Source: Prevotella sp.
GTDB taxonomy: Bacteria; Bacteroidota; Bacteroidia; Bacteroidales; Bacteroidaceae
Length of the DNA: 19,156 nucleotides
Direction: 5' to 3'
Assembly: GCA_017428805.1 (NCBI GenBank)
Contig: JAFRQC010000066.1
Location: 1 to 19,156, forward strand
Under the pieces are notes generated by a model, which saw only the letters and a list, made by a program, of their open reading frames with translations, did no database searches and had not been told where the DNA came from. This document shows, one piece after another, positions 6,095 through 13,241 of this stretch. Every line of letters starts with the position of its first letter. Within the stretch, counting starts at the first letter, position 1. The position numbers and the translations under genes were made by a program.

Positions 6095-7207
6095 CACCGA
6101 CCGGTGTCCTCTGGTGTAGGTGCCTTGGCGGATGATGCGGCCGTTACGGTCTTTCTCGACGAACTTCCCATCGCGCACATCGTCGGCGTAAGTACCTTCG
6201 AAACGGTTACCGTCCTTGTCCTCCTCGATGGCAGGACCGTTGCGCTTGCCGTCCTTCATATGGCCTTTGAACTTCGAACCGTCGGCAAAGCGCATAATGC
6301 ACTCGCCGTTGGTCTTGCCGTTACGGAAGATACCTTCCACCGTGTCACCGTTCTTCTTCGTCAGCTTGCCACGGCCGTCCTGTTTGTCGGCACGCCACTG
6401 ACCCGTGTACATATCGCCGTTCTTCCAGATGAACGTGCCCTGGCCCTGCTTGTCGCCGTTCACGAACGAGCCGGAGTAGCGGTCGCCGTTGGCATAGCTG
6501 AAGATGCCCGATCCCGTGCGGTTGCCGTTCACGTAGTCACCCTCATACACGTCGCCGTTCTGGAACTTGTAGATGCCCCGTCCGTTCATCTCGTCGTGGG
6601 CCCATTGCCCGGTGTATGTGTCACCGTCGGCATAGCGGAAGGTGCCCTTGCCCGAGCGCATATTGTCCTTCCATTCTCCCTTATACGAAGAGCCGTCGCC
6701 CCAGTCGAATGTGCCCTGCCCCTGCTTCTTGTCGTTCAGCCAGTCACCGTCGTAATAGGCACCGCCGGCGAACGTATAACGGCCCTTGCCCGAACGCATG
6801 TCCTTGAACCACGCGCCGTCATATTTGTCGCCGTTAAAGTAGTACATGACGCCGTGTCCGTGCTGGTAGTCGCGGAACCACAGGCCTTCGTAGCGGTTGT
6901 TGTTGGCGAAGTAGTAGATACCCTGACCGTGCTGCTGGTCCTGGAACCATTCGCCCTCGTATTTCTCGCCGTCCTTGAAGACGTATGTGCCGTAACCCTG
7001 GCGCTTACCCTTTTCGTACTCGCCTTCGTACACGTTACCATTCTTATATACTGTGCGGCCCTTGCCGTGGGGCTTACCCGCCTGTATCTCTCCGTTGTAG
7101 TCTCCCCCGTCCTTGGTCGTCGTCGTGCCGAGCGTAATCTTCTGGGCGCCAACGGGCATCAGGAGCATGAGGGCCATGATTGTGATGATATATCGTTTGG
7201 TTGTCAT
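6089..7207 (-). CDS. Secreted MORN-repeat protein
   Basis: The 372-aa product starts at ATG 7207, chosen because the promoter (7232-7262) places the transcript start near 7228 and because a signal peptide begins there: MTTKRYIITIMALMLLMPVGAQ, then cleavage before KITLG. The rest is about 14 MORN repeats of 23 residues on the pattern Y-x-G-x-W/Y-x(5-7)-G-x-G-x(2-4)-F-x-x-G-D. Repeats 12-14 are more degenerate and the C-terminus is short. MORN repeats form an elongated beta-hairpin sheet and often bind partners or lipids; no enzymatic domain is fused here. Export to the periplasm or outer membrane is inferred from the signal peptide. It is the first of five same-strand genes. Confidence 0.85.
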   Translation of the reverse strand: MTTKRYIITIMALMLLMPVGAQKITLGTTTTKDGGDYNGEIQAGKPHGKGRTVYKNGNVYEGEYEKGKRQGYGTYVFKDGEKYEGEWFQDQQHGQGIYYFANNNRYEGLWFRDYQHGHGVMYYFNGDKYDGAWFKDMRSGKGRYTFAGGAYYDGDWLNDKKQGQGTFDWGDGSSYKGEWKDNMRSGKGTFRYADGDTYTGQWAHDEMNGRGIYKFQNGDVYEGDYVNGNRTGSGIFSYANGDRYSGSFVNGDKQGQGTFIWKNGDMYTGQWRADKQDGRGKLTKKNGDTVEGIFRNGKTNGECIMRFADGSKFKGHMKDGKRNGPAIEEDKDGNRFEGTYADDVRDGKFVEKDRNGRIIRQGTYTRGHRSVN

Positions 7208-7231
7208 TGAGTAGTCATTTGAAAATCTTTG

Positions 7232-7262
7232 CAAATGTAGTAATAATTTTGCAGCCGCCCAA
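7232..7262 (-). promoter_or_regulatory. Promoter of the MORN gene and probably its operon
   Basis: On the minus strand TTG (7260-7262), exactly 20 nt, then TACATTTG (7232-7239). This is the best-scoring promoter by eye for the block 968-7207. No TAnnTTTG could be found in the short spacers between the five genes. It is divergent from the kdsB promoter. Confidence 0.6.
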
Positions 7263-7303
7263 ACTTTTCCATATAATTTAACGATAAAATGCAGATTTTT
7301 GAT

Positions 7304-7311
7304 TACCTTTG
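7304..7311 (+). promoter_or_regulatory. -7 element of the kdsB promoter
   Basis: TACCTTTG fits the consensus; no TTG is found at the usual distance upstream. The transcript would start near 7315, 27 nt before the kdsB ATG at 7342. Confidence 0.5.
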
Positions 7312-7341
7312 CAACCAGAAAGAGAAAATACAAATTTTAAA

Positions 7342-8103
7342 ATGAAGTTCATAGCCGTTATTCCCGCCCGCTACGCCTCGACGCGCTTCCCGGGCAAGCC
7401 GCTGGCCGTGCTCGGCGGCAAGACAGTCATCCAGAGAGTCTACGAACAGGCCGTCAGCGTACTGCCCGAGGCCTATGTCGCCACCGACGACGAGCGCATC
7501 TTCCAGGCCGTTGAAGCCTTCGGTGGACGTGCCGTCATGACGCGTGCCGACCACAAAAGTGGAACAGACCGCATAGAGGAGGCTGTGGAGGAAATAGAGG
7601 AAAGTGGAAAGTGGAAGGCAGAAGGAGAAGACTTGGTGGTAATCAATATCCAGGGCGACGAACCCTTCATCCAACCTTCGCAGATCGAGACGCTCATGCA
7701 CCTCTTCGACGACCCTGCCACTCAGATCGGCACCCTCGGCAAGCGCTTCGAGACCATCGACGCCGTGCGCAACCCCAACTCGCCGAAGATCGTCACAGAC
7801 CGTCGCGGCTTCGCCCTCTACTTCAGCCGAAGCGTCATACCATATATAAGAGGTATAGAGGCCGACGAGTGGCTCACCCACTACCCTTTCCTCAAGCATC
7901 TGGGCATCTACGCCTACCGTCGTGAAGTGCTCGCCGAGGTCACACGTCTGCCGCAAAGTGCCCTGGAGAAGGCCGAGAGTCTTGAACAGCTCCGCTGGCT
8001 CGAAAACGGCTACCGCATCCGTGTGGGCATCACCGACGTCGAGACCGTCGGCATCGACACCCCCGAGGACCTCGCCCGGGCTGAGGCGTTCTTAAATAGA
8101 TGA
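7342..8103 (+). CDS. kdsB: CMP-Kdo synthetase (3-deoxy-manno-octulosonate cytidylyltransferase)
   Basis: This 253-aa enzyme activates Kdo with CTP to CMP-Kdo for lipopolysaccharide inner-core synthesis in the cytosol. The start is ATG 7342, giving the family's usual opening MKFIAVIPARYASTRFPGKP; earlier codons in frame overlap the promoter. Visible motifs are the CTP-binding 'PARYASTRFPGKPL' (8-21), 'VATDDERI' (47-53), 'SGTDR' (73-77) and 'NIQGDEPFI' (102-110). Length and motif order are normal. Residues 86-93 (EESGKWKA), before the NIQGDEP strand, come from a heptamer-type repeat and look like a lineage-specific loop extension. kdsC, which makes free Kdo, lies about 4 kb away in this window. 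The gene converges on the sugar mutase gene. Confidence 0.95.
   Translation: MKFIAVIPARYASTRFPGKPLAVLGGKTVIQRVYEQAVSVLPEAYVATDDERIFQAVEAFGGRAVMTRADHKSGTDRIEEAVEEIEESGKWKAEGEDLVVINIQGDEPFIQPSQIETLMHLFDDPATQIGTLGKRFETIDAVRNPNSPKIVTDRRGFALYFSRSVIPYIRGIEADEWLTHYPFLKHLGIYAYRREVLAEVTRLPQSALEKAESLEQLRWLENGYRIRVGITDVETVGIDTPEDLARAEAFLNR
7599..7619. repeat. In-frame heptamer repeat in kdsB
   Basis: GGAAAGT, GGAAAGT and GGAAGGC follow in tandem, encoding roughly residues 86-93 of KdsB. It is shorter than the other arrays and could be chance in a purine-rich loop. Confidence 0.55.
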
Positions 8104-8111
8104 AATGAAAA

Positions 8112-8134
8112 TCCCCACCGAATATTGGCGGGAA
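8112..8134 (-). terminator. Probable terminator of the sugar mutase gene
   Basis: Read on the minus strand, TTCCCGCC (8127-8134) and GGTGGGGA (8112-8119) form an 8-bp stem containing two G-U pairs, with a 7-nt loop, followed by ATTTTCATTTC. On the plus strand the same stem has an A-C mismatch, so it suits leftward transcripts better. It lies between two convergent genes. Confidence 0.45.
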
Positions 8135-8161
8135 TTCTCATTATATTAGAGGCGAGAGGCT

Positions 8162-9910
8162 TTAGAGGCTGAGGCTCTTCTTGATGGCCTCGATGCGCTC
8201 CTCGGCAGCCTTGCTGCACTTGTCGTAGTCGGCAGCACCCTTGAAGGCGGCATCCTTGATCTCGCAGTAGAACTTGATCTTCGGCTCTGTGCCCGAAGGA
8301 CGTACGGAAATCTTCGTGCCGTCGGCGCAGAACCACTGGAGCACGTTGGCCGTGGTGGGCATGTTCAACTTCTCCACGCTGCCGTCGGCCTTCTTGCCTT
8401 CCAGCGTCTGATAGTCCTTCCAGAGCACGATGGGCTCGCCACCCAGTTCCTTCGGAGGATTGGCACGGAAGTCGACCATCATCTGCTTGATCTCATCGGC
8501 ACCGCTCTTGCCAGGCTTCACCACGTTGATGGTGCTCTCCTTCGAGAAGCCGTACTCAGCGTAAATGTTCATGAGCAGGTCGTAAAGCGTCATGCCGTTG
8601 TCCTTGGCCCAGGCTGCAATCTCGCAGATGAGACAGATAGATGCGGGGGAGTCCTTATCGCGAACCTTGTCGAACGGCAGGAATCCGAACGACTCCTCAC
8701 CACCACCGATGTACTTCTGCTTGCCCTCGGAAATGCGGATCTCGTTGGCAATCCACTTGAAGCCCGTGTAGCAGTCGCGCAGCTCAACACCGTTCTTCTT
8801 GGCAATCTCAGCAATCTCCTCGGTGGTGACGATGGTCTTCACGAGGAACTCGTTGCCCTTCAGCTGGCCGAGTTTCTTCTTGTTGGCGATGATGTACCAG
8901 CAGAACATCATGCAGGTCTGGTTGCCGTTGAGGATCTCCCATTCGCCCTTCGAGTTGCGGCAGACGATGGCGAGACGGTCTGCATCGGGATCGGAAGCAA
9001 TGACGAGGTCGGCATTGAGCTTCGTACCGAGTTTCATACCGAGTGTCATAGCCTCAGCATTCTCAGGATTGGGCGAAACGACAGTGGGGAAGTTACCGTC
9101 GATCTCCATCTGTTCGCGGACGACGTGGATGTTCTGGAAGCCCCAAGAACGCAGGGCCTCGGGGATGATGACGCGGCCTGTACCGTGCATCGGAGAGTAA
9201 ACAATGTTGAGGTCTTTCTGACGCAGGATGACATCCTGATCGACCATAGCCTCCTTGACGGCCTGCAGGTAGTCCCAGTCCATCTCACCACCGATGATCT
9301 CGATGAGGTCGTAGTTGGGCTCGAACTTCACCTGATCGATAGTCACCTTGTTCACTTCCTCGATGATGCCTACATCGTGCGGAGCAAGCACCTGGGCACC
9401 GTCGTCCCAGTAAGCCTTGTAACCATTGTACTCGCGGGGGTTGTGAGAGGCGGTGACGTTGACACCTGCCTGTGCTCCCAACTGACGGATGGCGAAGGAG
9501 ATCTCCGGTGTGGGACGGAGGCTCTCGAAGAGGTAAGCCTTAATGCCGTTGGCGGAGAAGATGGCTGCCACGGACTCTGCGAACATACGTCCGTTGTTGC
9601 GGCAGTCGTGACCTACGACGACAGCGAGATCCTTACGGCCGGGGAAGGCCTTGAGGATGTAGTTGGCGAAGCCCTGTGTGGCCATACCTACGATGTACTT
9701 GTTCATACGGTTGGTACCGGCACCCATAATACCACGGAGTCCACCTGTACCAAACTCGAGGTTCTGATAGAAGGCGTCGATGAGGGCGGTCTTGTCCTCT
9801 GCGTCGAGCATTGCCTGAACTTCTTTACGTGTCTCCTCATCAAAGGCGGGAGAGAGCCATTCTTTTGCCCGTGCGGTGCACTGAGCGATCAACTGTGCAT
9901 TGTCTGCCAT
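8162..9910 (-). CDS. Phosphoglucomutase/phosphomannomutase family protein
   Basis: This 582-aa alpha-D-phosphohexomutase moves a phosphate between positions 6 and 1 of a hexose, linking glycolysis with glycogen or sugar-nucleotide synthesis. All four family motifs are visible: the phosphoserine loop 'TASHNP' (S155), the magnesium loop 'DPDADR' (D307, D309, D311), the sugar-binding 'GEESFG' (404-409) and the phosphate-binding 'RPSGTEPK' (537-544). The length of nearly 600 residues fits the PGM2-like branch found in Bacteroidetes. Whether glucose or mannose phosphate is preferred cannot be read from the sequence. The ATG at 9910 (MADNAQL) is chosen; an in-frame TTG two codons earlier is less likely. 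It has its own promoter at 9957. Confidence 0.93.
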   Translation of the reverse strand: MADNAQLIAQCTARAKEWLSPAFDEETRKEVQAMLDAEDKTALIDAFYQNLEFGTGGLRGIMGAGTNRMNKYIVGMATQGFANYILKAFPGRKDLAVVVGHDCRNNGRMFAESVAAIFSANGIKAYLFESLRPTPEISFAIRQLGAQAGVNVTASHNPREYNGYKAYWDDGAQVLAPHDVGIIEEVNKVTIDQVKFEPNYDLIEIIGGEMDWDYLQAVKEAMVDQDVILRQKDLNIVYSPMHGTGRVIIPEALRSWGFQNIHVVREQMEIDGNFPTVVSPNPENAEAMTLGMKLGTKLNADLVIASDPDADRLAIVCRNSKGEWEILNGNQTCMMFCWYIIANKKKLGQLKGNEFLVKTIVTTEEIAEIAKKNGVELRDCYTGFKWIANEIRISEGKQKYIGGGEESFGFLPFDKVRDKDSPASICLICEIAAWAKDNGMTLYDLLMNIYAEYGFSKESTINVVKPGKSGADEIKQMMVDFRANPPKELGGEPIVLWKDYQTLEGKKADGSVEKLNMPTTANVLQWFCADGTKISVRPSGTEPKIKFYCEIKDAAFKGAADYDKCSKAAEERIEAIKKSLSL

Positions 9911-9956
9911 AATCAATAATCTTTATGTTTTAGACGTTAATAATACTTCTAATCCA

Positions 9957-9964
9957 CAAAGATA
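9957..9964 (-). promoter_or_regulatory. -7 element of the sugar mutase promoter
   Basis: TATCTTTG on the minus strand; the transcript would start near 9953, a leader of about 43 nt. The expected -33 TTG is absent. Instead, a run of heptamers (9982-10002) occupies that position. Confidence 0.55.
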
Positions 9965-9981
9965 AGCATTTTTTCTTTACG

Positions 9982-10002
9982 GTTTATAGTTTAAGGTTTA
10001 CA
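9982..10002. repeat. Heptamer array upstream of the sugar mutase promoter
   Basis: GTTTATA, GTTTAAG and GTTTACA stand in tandem. The array covers the -33 position relative to the -7 element at 9957-9964. Confidence 0.6.
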
Positions 10003-10065
10003 GATGATTACTTTTATAATTAATTAACAAGAAATGGCTCATTTCTGAGCTTGAACAAATTATTT

Positions 10066-10158
10066 CCCCCCCTGAGTAGGGGGAGCCAGAGGGGGTCTGA
10101 TCCGCCTCATACCGGGCGTTTGCTCAGACCACCCCTAACCCCTCCTACTCAGGAGGGG
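10066..10158. repeat. REP-like inverted element, full copy
   Basis: The left half has a hairpin CCCCCT-GAGT-AGGGGG (10068-10083) ending in TCTGA (10096-10100). The right half starts TCAGACCACCCC (10124) and ends with the perfect hairpin CCCCTCCT-ACTC-AGGAGGGG (10139-10158). The two halves are imperfect inverted repeats around a 23-nt centre. The right half is repeated at 14220-14265. No U-run follows either hairpin on either strand, so it is not a classical intrinsic terminator. Its right edge lies 6 nt from the stop codon of the TPR gene. Confidence 0.75.
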
Positions 10159-10164
10159 AAGAAG

Positions 10165-11385
10165 TTACTTCTTGAGCAGGCGATCGATCTCATCGAACTG
10201 TTTGCCGAGGTTCAGATTGAAGTAGATGCGATAGAGGGCAGGACCCCATTTTTCCTTCATCTCAGGAGCCAACTGACGGTAGGTCTCCATATAGGACTGC
10301 GCCTGCTGGTACAGTTTGCGGATCTGTTTCTTCTGGCGACGGGAGTCCATACCGAGGATGATGTTCAGACAGGCGGTGCCGGCATTGTAGTAGGCATCGG
10401 CCATCTGGTCGTTAAGGACGATGAGACGGTTGCTGATGTCGAGACTCTCGGCATTACGTCCGAGGTTGAGGAGCATCGTGGACTTGGCGAAAAGGTAGAG
10501 TTCGCTGAGGGAGTCGGTCTTCAAGGCCTCATCCACGACCATCAGTCCCTGTTCGTAGTTACCCTTGGCGGTATAGGCATCCATCAGACGGGGGAAGAAA
10601 TAGGCTGACTTGGGATAGAAGGCAAATCCCTCCCAGAGGATTTCGGCATAGCGCTGCTTGTCACCCAGACGGTTCCAAGCCTCAGCCACGAACTGGAGGG
10701 TGTAATCGAGTTTGCTGGTGTCTCGACGGGCGAGTTCGGAGTGACGGAGGGTGAGCACAGGGTCGTTCATACGATAACCGCAGTAGGTAGCCCAGTAAGC
10801 AGCCTCACCCATACGCGTGTCGCTGTTCATCAAATCGTGGTCTTTGAAGAGCGGCTGACGGTCACAGTCGATATAGGTCTCGAAGAAGTCATAGGCCGTC
10901 AGGAAGTCACCTTTGCGCAGATGGTAGGCTCCGCCGAAGAAGAGGTTTGGACGGTAGCCGAGCAGGCGCTGGGAGTTGTCCTTGCGGTAGTCAGGATCCA
11001 CCCTACCCTTTTTGTCGGGCAAAGCATCGACGGAGTCAAGACGCTCTGCGATGGTGAAGATGCGACGGTTGAGGGTGAAGAGATTCAGCGTGTCGATGTC
11101 CTGATGTTTGTACATCCGTTCGTTGAGTTCCTGGTATTGTTTCTCCACGGCCTGTAGCAAGAGGTTGTAGATGCGGGGATTCTGCTGGTTGACGGAGTCC
11201 TGCAGGAGCTTGGTCATCAACTGTTCTGCCTTGTCGAAGTTCTTGCCACTGCGCAGATAATTCTCCGCCTCGGCCATCTGACGTTTTTGGGCAAAGGCAG
11301 AAGAAGTGAAAAGGTGGAAAGGTGAAAAGGTGAAAAATAGCAGCAGGGCTGTAAGTCGAGCGTGATGTGTTATCCAGTGTGTCAT
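10165..11385 (-). CDS. Secreted tetratricopeptide-repeat protein, function unknown
   Basis: The 406-aa product begins with a signal peptide: n-region MTHWITHHAR, hydrophobic stretch to about residue 27, and likely cleavage after 'SSAFA' (32) before QKRQ. The mature part is helical and TPR-like from end to end, for example 'AENYLRSGKNFDKAEQLMTKL' split over residues 37-57 and 'QMADAYYNAGTACLN' near 330. No enzymatic motif is visible. Export to the periplasm is inferred. The hydrophobic core of the signal peptide (residues 17-27) is encoded by an octamer tandem array, which is unusual. It is the last gene of a leftward cluster after maf (26-nt gap). A REP-like element starts 6 nt beyond its stop. 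Confidence 0.82.
   Translation of the reverse strand: MTHWITHHARLTALLLFFTFSPFHLFTSSAFAQKRQMAEAENYLRSGKNFDKAEQLMTKLLQDSVNQQNPRIYNLLLQAVEKQYQELNERMYKHQDIDTLNLFTLNRRIFTIAERLDSVDALPDKKGRVDPDYRKDNSQRLLGYRPNLFFGGAYHLRKGDFLTAYDFFETYIDCDRQPLFKDHDLMNSDTRMGEAAYWATYCGYRMNDPVLTLRHSELARRDTSKLDYTLQFVAEAWNRLGDKQRYAEILWEGFAFYPKSAYFFPRLMDAYTAKGNYEQGLMVVDEALKTDSLSELYLFAKSTMLLNLGRNAESLDISNRLIVLNDQMADAYYNAGTACLNIILGMDSRRQKKQIRKLYQQAQSYMETYRQLAPEMKEKWGPALYRIYFNLNLGKQFDEIDRLLKK
11306..11337. repeat. In-frame octamer array encoding a signal-peptide core
   Basis: GTGAAAAG, GTGGAAAG, GTGAAAAG and GTGAAAAA follow in perfect register. On the minus strand this reads as TTTTCACC-type units and encodes residues 17-27 of the TPR protein, which are rich in F, T, P and L. 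Confidence 0.85.
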
Positions 11386-11411
11386 TGTGTCTTTATAATA
11401 TAATAATGTGT

Positions 11412-11981
11412 CTAGTCGATTTGTTGAAGTGTTTCATAGATGCGTTGTACGGGGAGACCCATCACGTTGTAGTAACTGCCGTGAAGACCTGTGACGCCGA
11501 TGTAGCCTATCCATTCCTGAATGCCGTAAGCGCCAGCCTTGTCGAAGGGCTTATAGTGGGTGATGTAATAGTGGATCTCGTCGTCGGAGAGTGGTTTGAA
11601 GGTGACATCGGTGGTGACAGCAAAACGGCGTTCCGTCTCACGGGTGAGTATACAGACACCGGTAGTGACCTGATGGGTACGTCCGCTGATGAGCCGCAAC
11701 ATCCGTGCGGCATCTTCCTCATCGACGGGTTTGCCAAGGATCTCGTCGCCAACGATGACCACAGTGTCGGCAGTAATTACGAGTTCGTCGTCAGCAAGGG
11801 AAGCACGATAGGCATCAGCCTTCTTGCCTGCGATGTAAAGTGCCACCTCAGACACAGGCAGATTGTCAGGATAACTCTCGTCGATATCCTGCAGCACCCG
11901 CACCTCGAAGGGCAGACCGAGACCTGCCAACAACTCTTTACGACGCGGCGAATTACTCGCCAGAATCAACTTCTTAACCAC
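11412..11981 (-). CDS. maf: Maf-like nucleotide pyrophosphatase
   Basis: This 189-aa protein belongs to the Maf/YhdE family of nucleoside triphosphate pyrophosphatases, which remove dTTP/UTP or modified nucleotides and act as house-cleaning enzymes. The phosphate-binding 'LASNSPRRKELL' (7-18), 'DESYP' (34-38), the catalytic aspartate in 'VITADTVV' (D72) and 'LGKP' (82-85) are all present, and the length is normal. The start is taken as GTG at 11981 because an in-frame stop lies three codons upstream and no ATG is available before the conserved motif. The substrate branch (YhdE or YceF) cannot be assigned safely. It is 46 nt downstream of kdsC; the spacer is a nonamer array. Confidence 0.92.
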   Translation of the reverse strand: MVKKLILASNSPRRKELLAGLGLPFEVRVLQDIDESYPDNLPVSEVALYIAGKKADAYRASLADDELVITADTVVIVGDEILGKPVDEEDAARMLRLISGRTHQVTTGVCILTRETERRFAVTTDVTFKPLSDDEIHYYITHYKPFDKAGAYGIQEWIGYIGVTGLHGSYYNVMGLPVQRIYETLQQID

Positions 11982-12023
11982 GGATTCTTATTTTTGACCA
12001 CGAATTTCACGAATTACACGAAT
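11978..12023. repeat. Nonamer-type array between kdsC and maf
   Basis: CACGAATTT, CACGAATTA and CACGAATTA (12000-12026 region) lie in tandem, with a related CCACGGATT at 11978-11986 that overlaps the maf start codon. The unit is close to the ACGGATTAC units at 16722-16799 and 18353-18477. Nearly all of the kdsC-maf spacer is made of it. Confidence 0.7.
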
Positions 12024-12027
12024 TAAT

Positions 12028-12546
12028 TTACCAGCCGAAGGCTTTGGCGTTCATCACCCATTTGCCCTGGGCACGGAGCGTCTGCTCGATGACATCACGA
12101 CCACAGCCGTAGCCACCCTTGCGGTCACTGACGTAGATGGAAGCCTCCTTGATCTCCGGACAGGCATCCTTGGGACAGACAGGACAGCCTACGCGACGCA
12201 TAATCTCCAGATCGGGGATGTCATCGCCCATATACATCACCTCCTCATCCGTGAGGCCATATTTTGCCAGAAACTGGTCATAGGTCTGAATCTTCACGGC
12301 ACAGGCGATGTAGATATCCTCCACACCCAGTCCCTCATAACGGTGACGCACGCTTTCAACCTTGGCTCCCGTCATAATGGCGATGCGCAGTCCGAGCTTC
12401 ATCGCCAGCTGAATGGCATAACCGTCCTTGATATTCACCGTCCGCTGGGGTACGCCGTCATTGCCCATCGTGATGGTCTCTGCACTCAGCACCCCGTCGA
12501 TATCGAAGATGATGGCCTTGATTTTATTCAAATCGTAATTAATCAT
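12028..12546 (-). CDS. kdsC: KdsC-type Kdo 8-phosphate phosphatase (HAD family)
   Basis: This 172-aa HAD-superfamily phosphatase of the small C0 (cap-less) type removes phosphate from Kdo-8-P to give free Kdo, the substrate of KdsB. The visible motifs are the nucleophile and general acid 'FDIDGVL' (D15, D17), '[10 protein letters not shown]' (38-47), motif II 'IMTGAK' (T59) and motif IV 'MGDDIPDL' (D108, D109). '[12 protein letters not shown]' near the C-terminus matches the family. Motif II reads TGAK where most KdsC proteins have TGR, a small deviation. Length fits the tetrameric KdsC group. The ATG at 12546 follows the nitroreductase stop by 27 nt, and maf follows. Confidence 0.88.
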   Translation of the reverse strand: MINYDLNKIKAIIFDIDGVLSAETITMGNDGVPQRTVNIKDGYAIQLAMKLGLRIAIMTGAKVESVRHRYEGLGVEDIYIACAVKIQTYDQFLAKYGLTDEEVMYMGDDIPDLEIMRRVGCPVCPKDACPEIKEASIYVSDRKGGYGCGRDVIEQTLRAQGKWVMNAKAFGW

Positions 12547-12553
12547 ATCTACA

Positions 12554-12573
12554 GACTCCTGTCTCCTGACTCC
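12554..12573. repeat. Heptamer array between nitroreductase and kdsC
   Basis: GACTCCT, GTCTCCT and GACTCC in tandem fill most of the 27-nt spacer and abut the nitroreductase stop codon. The 20 bases are the exact reverse complement of 1674-1693 inside guaD. Confidence 0.85.
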
Positions 12574-13101
12574 TTAAAACTTATTCAGATGTACATTCTC
12601 CCACTTGAGTTTGTCCTCTGATTGAGGCTTGCGCTCATCAGCCCAATGGCCGATGGCGAGAATGCAGAGACAAGAGAAATTCTCAGGGATGTCAAGGACG
12701 CCACGGATGACGGTATCTGCAGAAGTTCCGTCGTCGAGACCACGGCCACGCATCTGGATCCAGCAGGAACCCAGTCCGAGGTCTTGGGCCTGATACTGCA
12801 TAGAGATGGCGGCAATGGAACCGTCTTCCACCCAACAGTCGTTCTGCACCGGATCACCCAGCACGACAATGGCTACGGGAGCATCCTTGAGAAACTGCGA
12901 ACCGAGGTTCTTCGCATCGGCGAGTTTCTCGAGGTCGAGCTTGTCATCTACGACGACGAACTGCCAGGCACGCTGGCTCTTTGAGGTGGGCGACATAAGG
13001 GCTGCACGCAGGATGAGTTTCATATCCTCTGCGTCGATTTCCTCGTCAGTAAACTTCCTATGGCTGCGGCGCTGCTGCGCCAGGTCTTTGAATGATGTCA
13101 T
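12574..13101 (-). CDS. Nitroreductase-family FMN oxidoreductase
   Basis: This 175-aa protein has the short nitroreductase fold. The opening 'DLAQQRRSHRKFTDEEI' contains the FMN-phosphate-binding RRSxRxF (10-16). 'SPTSKSQRAWQFVVV' (37-51), 'DGSIAAISMQYQAQDLGLGSCWI' (broken here at about residues 94-116) and 'LAIGHW' (151-156) are typical of the family. It probably binds FMN as a homodimer in the cytosol and uses NAD(P)H; the physiological substrate is unknown. Length is at the short end of the family. It is first in the leftward cluster nitroreductase-kdsC-maf-TPR, with its own -7 element at 13127-13134. Divergent from it is the FemAB/GNAT-like gene. Confidence 0.9.
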   Translation of the reverse strand: MTSFKDLAQQRRSHRKFTDEEIDAEDMKLILRAALMSPTSKSQRAWQFVVVDDKLDLEKLADAKNLGSQFLKDAPVAIVVLGDPVQNDCWVEDGSIAAISMQYQAQDLGLGSCWIQMRGRGLDDGTSADTVIRGVLDIPENFSCLCILAIGHWADERKPQSEDKLKWENVHLNKF

Positions 13102-13126
13102 ATCAGATTTTGTTATTAATTCGCTG

Positions 13127-13134
13127 CAAAGTTA
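13127..13134 (-). promoter_or_regulatory. -7 element of the nitroreductase-kdsC-maf promoter
   Basis: TAACTTTG on the minus strand. The transcript would start near 13123, a leader of about 21 nt. The -33 position falls in the heptamer array at 13141-13168 and has no TTG. Confidence 0.5.
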
Positions 13135-13140
13135 GTGAAA

Positions 13141-13168
13141 AGTTAAGAATTAAGAGTTAAGAATTAAG
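13141..13168. repeat. Heptamer array, nitroreductase side
   Basis: AGTTAAG, AATTAAG, AGTTAAG and AATTAAG: two heptamers differing by one G/A change in strict alternation. It covers the -33 region of the leftward promoter. Confidence 0.85.
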
Positions 13169-13192
13169 AAAAAATAGAGAGCTGTAGCAAAT

Positions 13193-13220
13193 TTTTCACT
13201 TTTCACTCTTCACTTTTCAC
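13193..13220. repeat. Heptamer array, FemAB/GNAT side
   Basis: TTTTCAC, TTTTCAC, TCTTCAC and TTTTCAC in perfect register. It covers the -33 region of the rightward promoter. It is unrelated in sequence to the array only 24 nt away, yet has the same unit length and count. Confidence 0.85.
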
Positions 13221-13229
13221 TTTTTATCG

Positions 13230-13237
13230 TATCTTTG
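13230..13237 (+). promoter_or_regulatory. -7 element almost touching the FemAB/GNAT-like start codon
   Basis: TATCTTTG ends 4 nt before the ATG at 13242. By the usual distance the transcript would start at about 13241, so the mRNA would be leaderless or nearly so. Confidence 0.5.
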
Positions 13238-13241
13238 CAGT

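Noticed and set aside
6089..7140. Regular 69-nt periodicity that might suggest a DNA repeat array or CRISPR
   Set aside because: It is fully explained by the 23-residue MORN protein repeat. Codons vary between units and there are no spacers of unique sequence.
7208..7333. 42-residue N-terminal extension of the MORN protein
   Set aside because: It would begin upstream of the promoter and hide the clear signal peptide that starts at ATG 7207.
7309..7341. Upstream in-frame start for kdsB giving an 11-residue extension
   Set aside because: The extension begins inside the -7 promoter element, and the family's conserved N-terminus starts exactly at ATG 7342.
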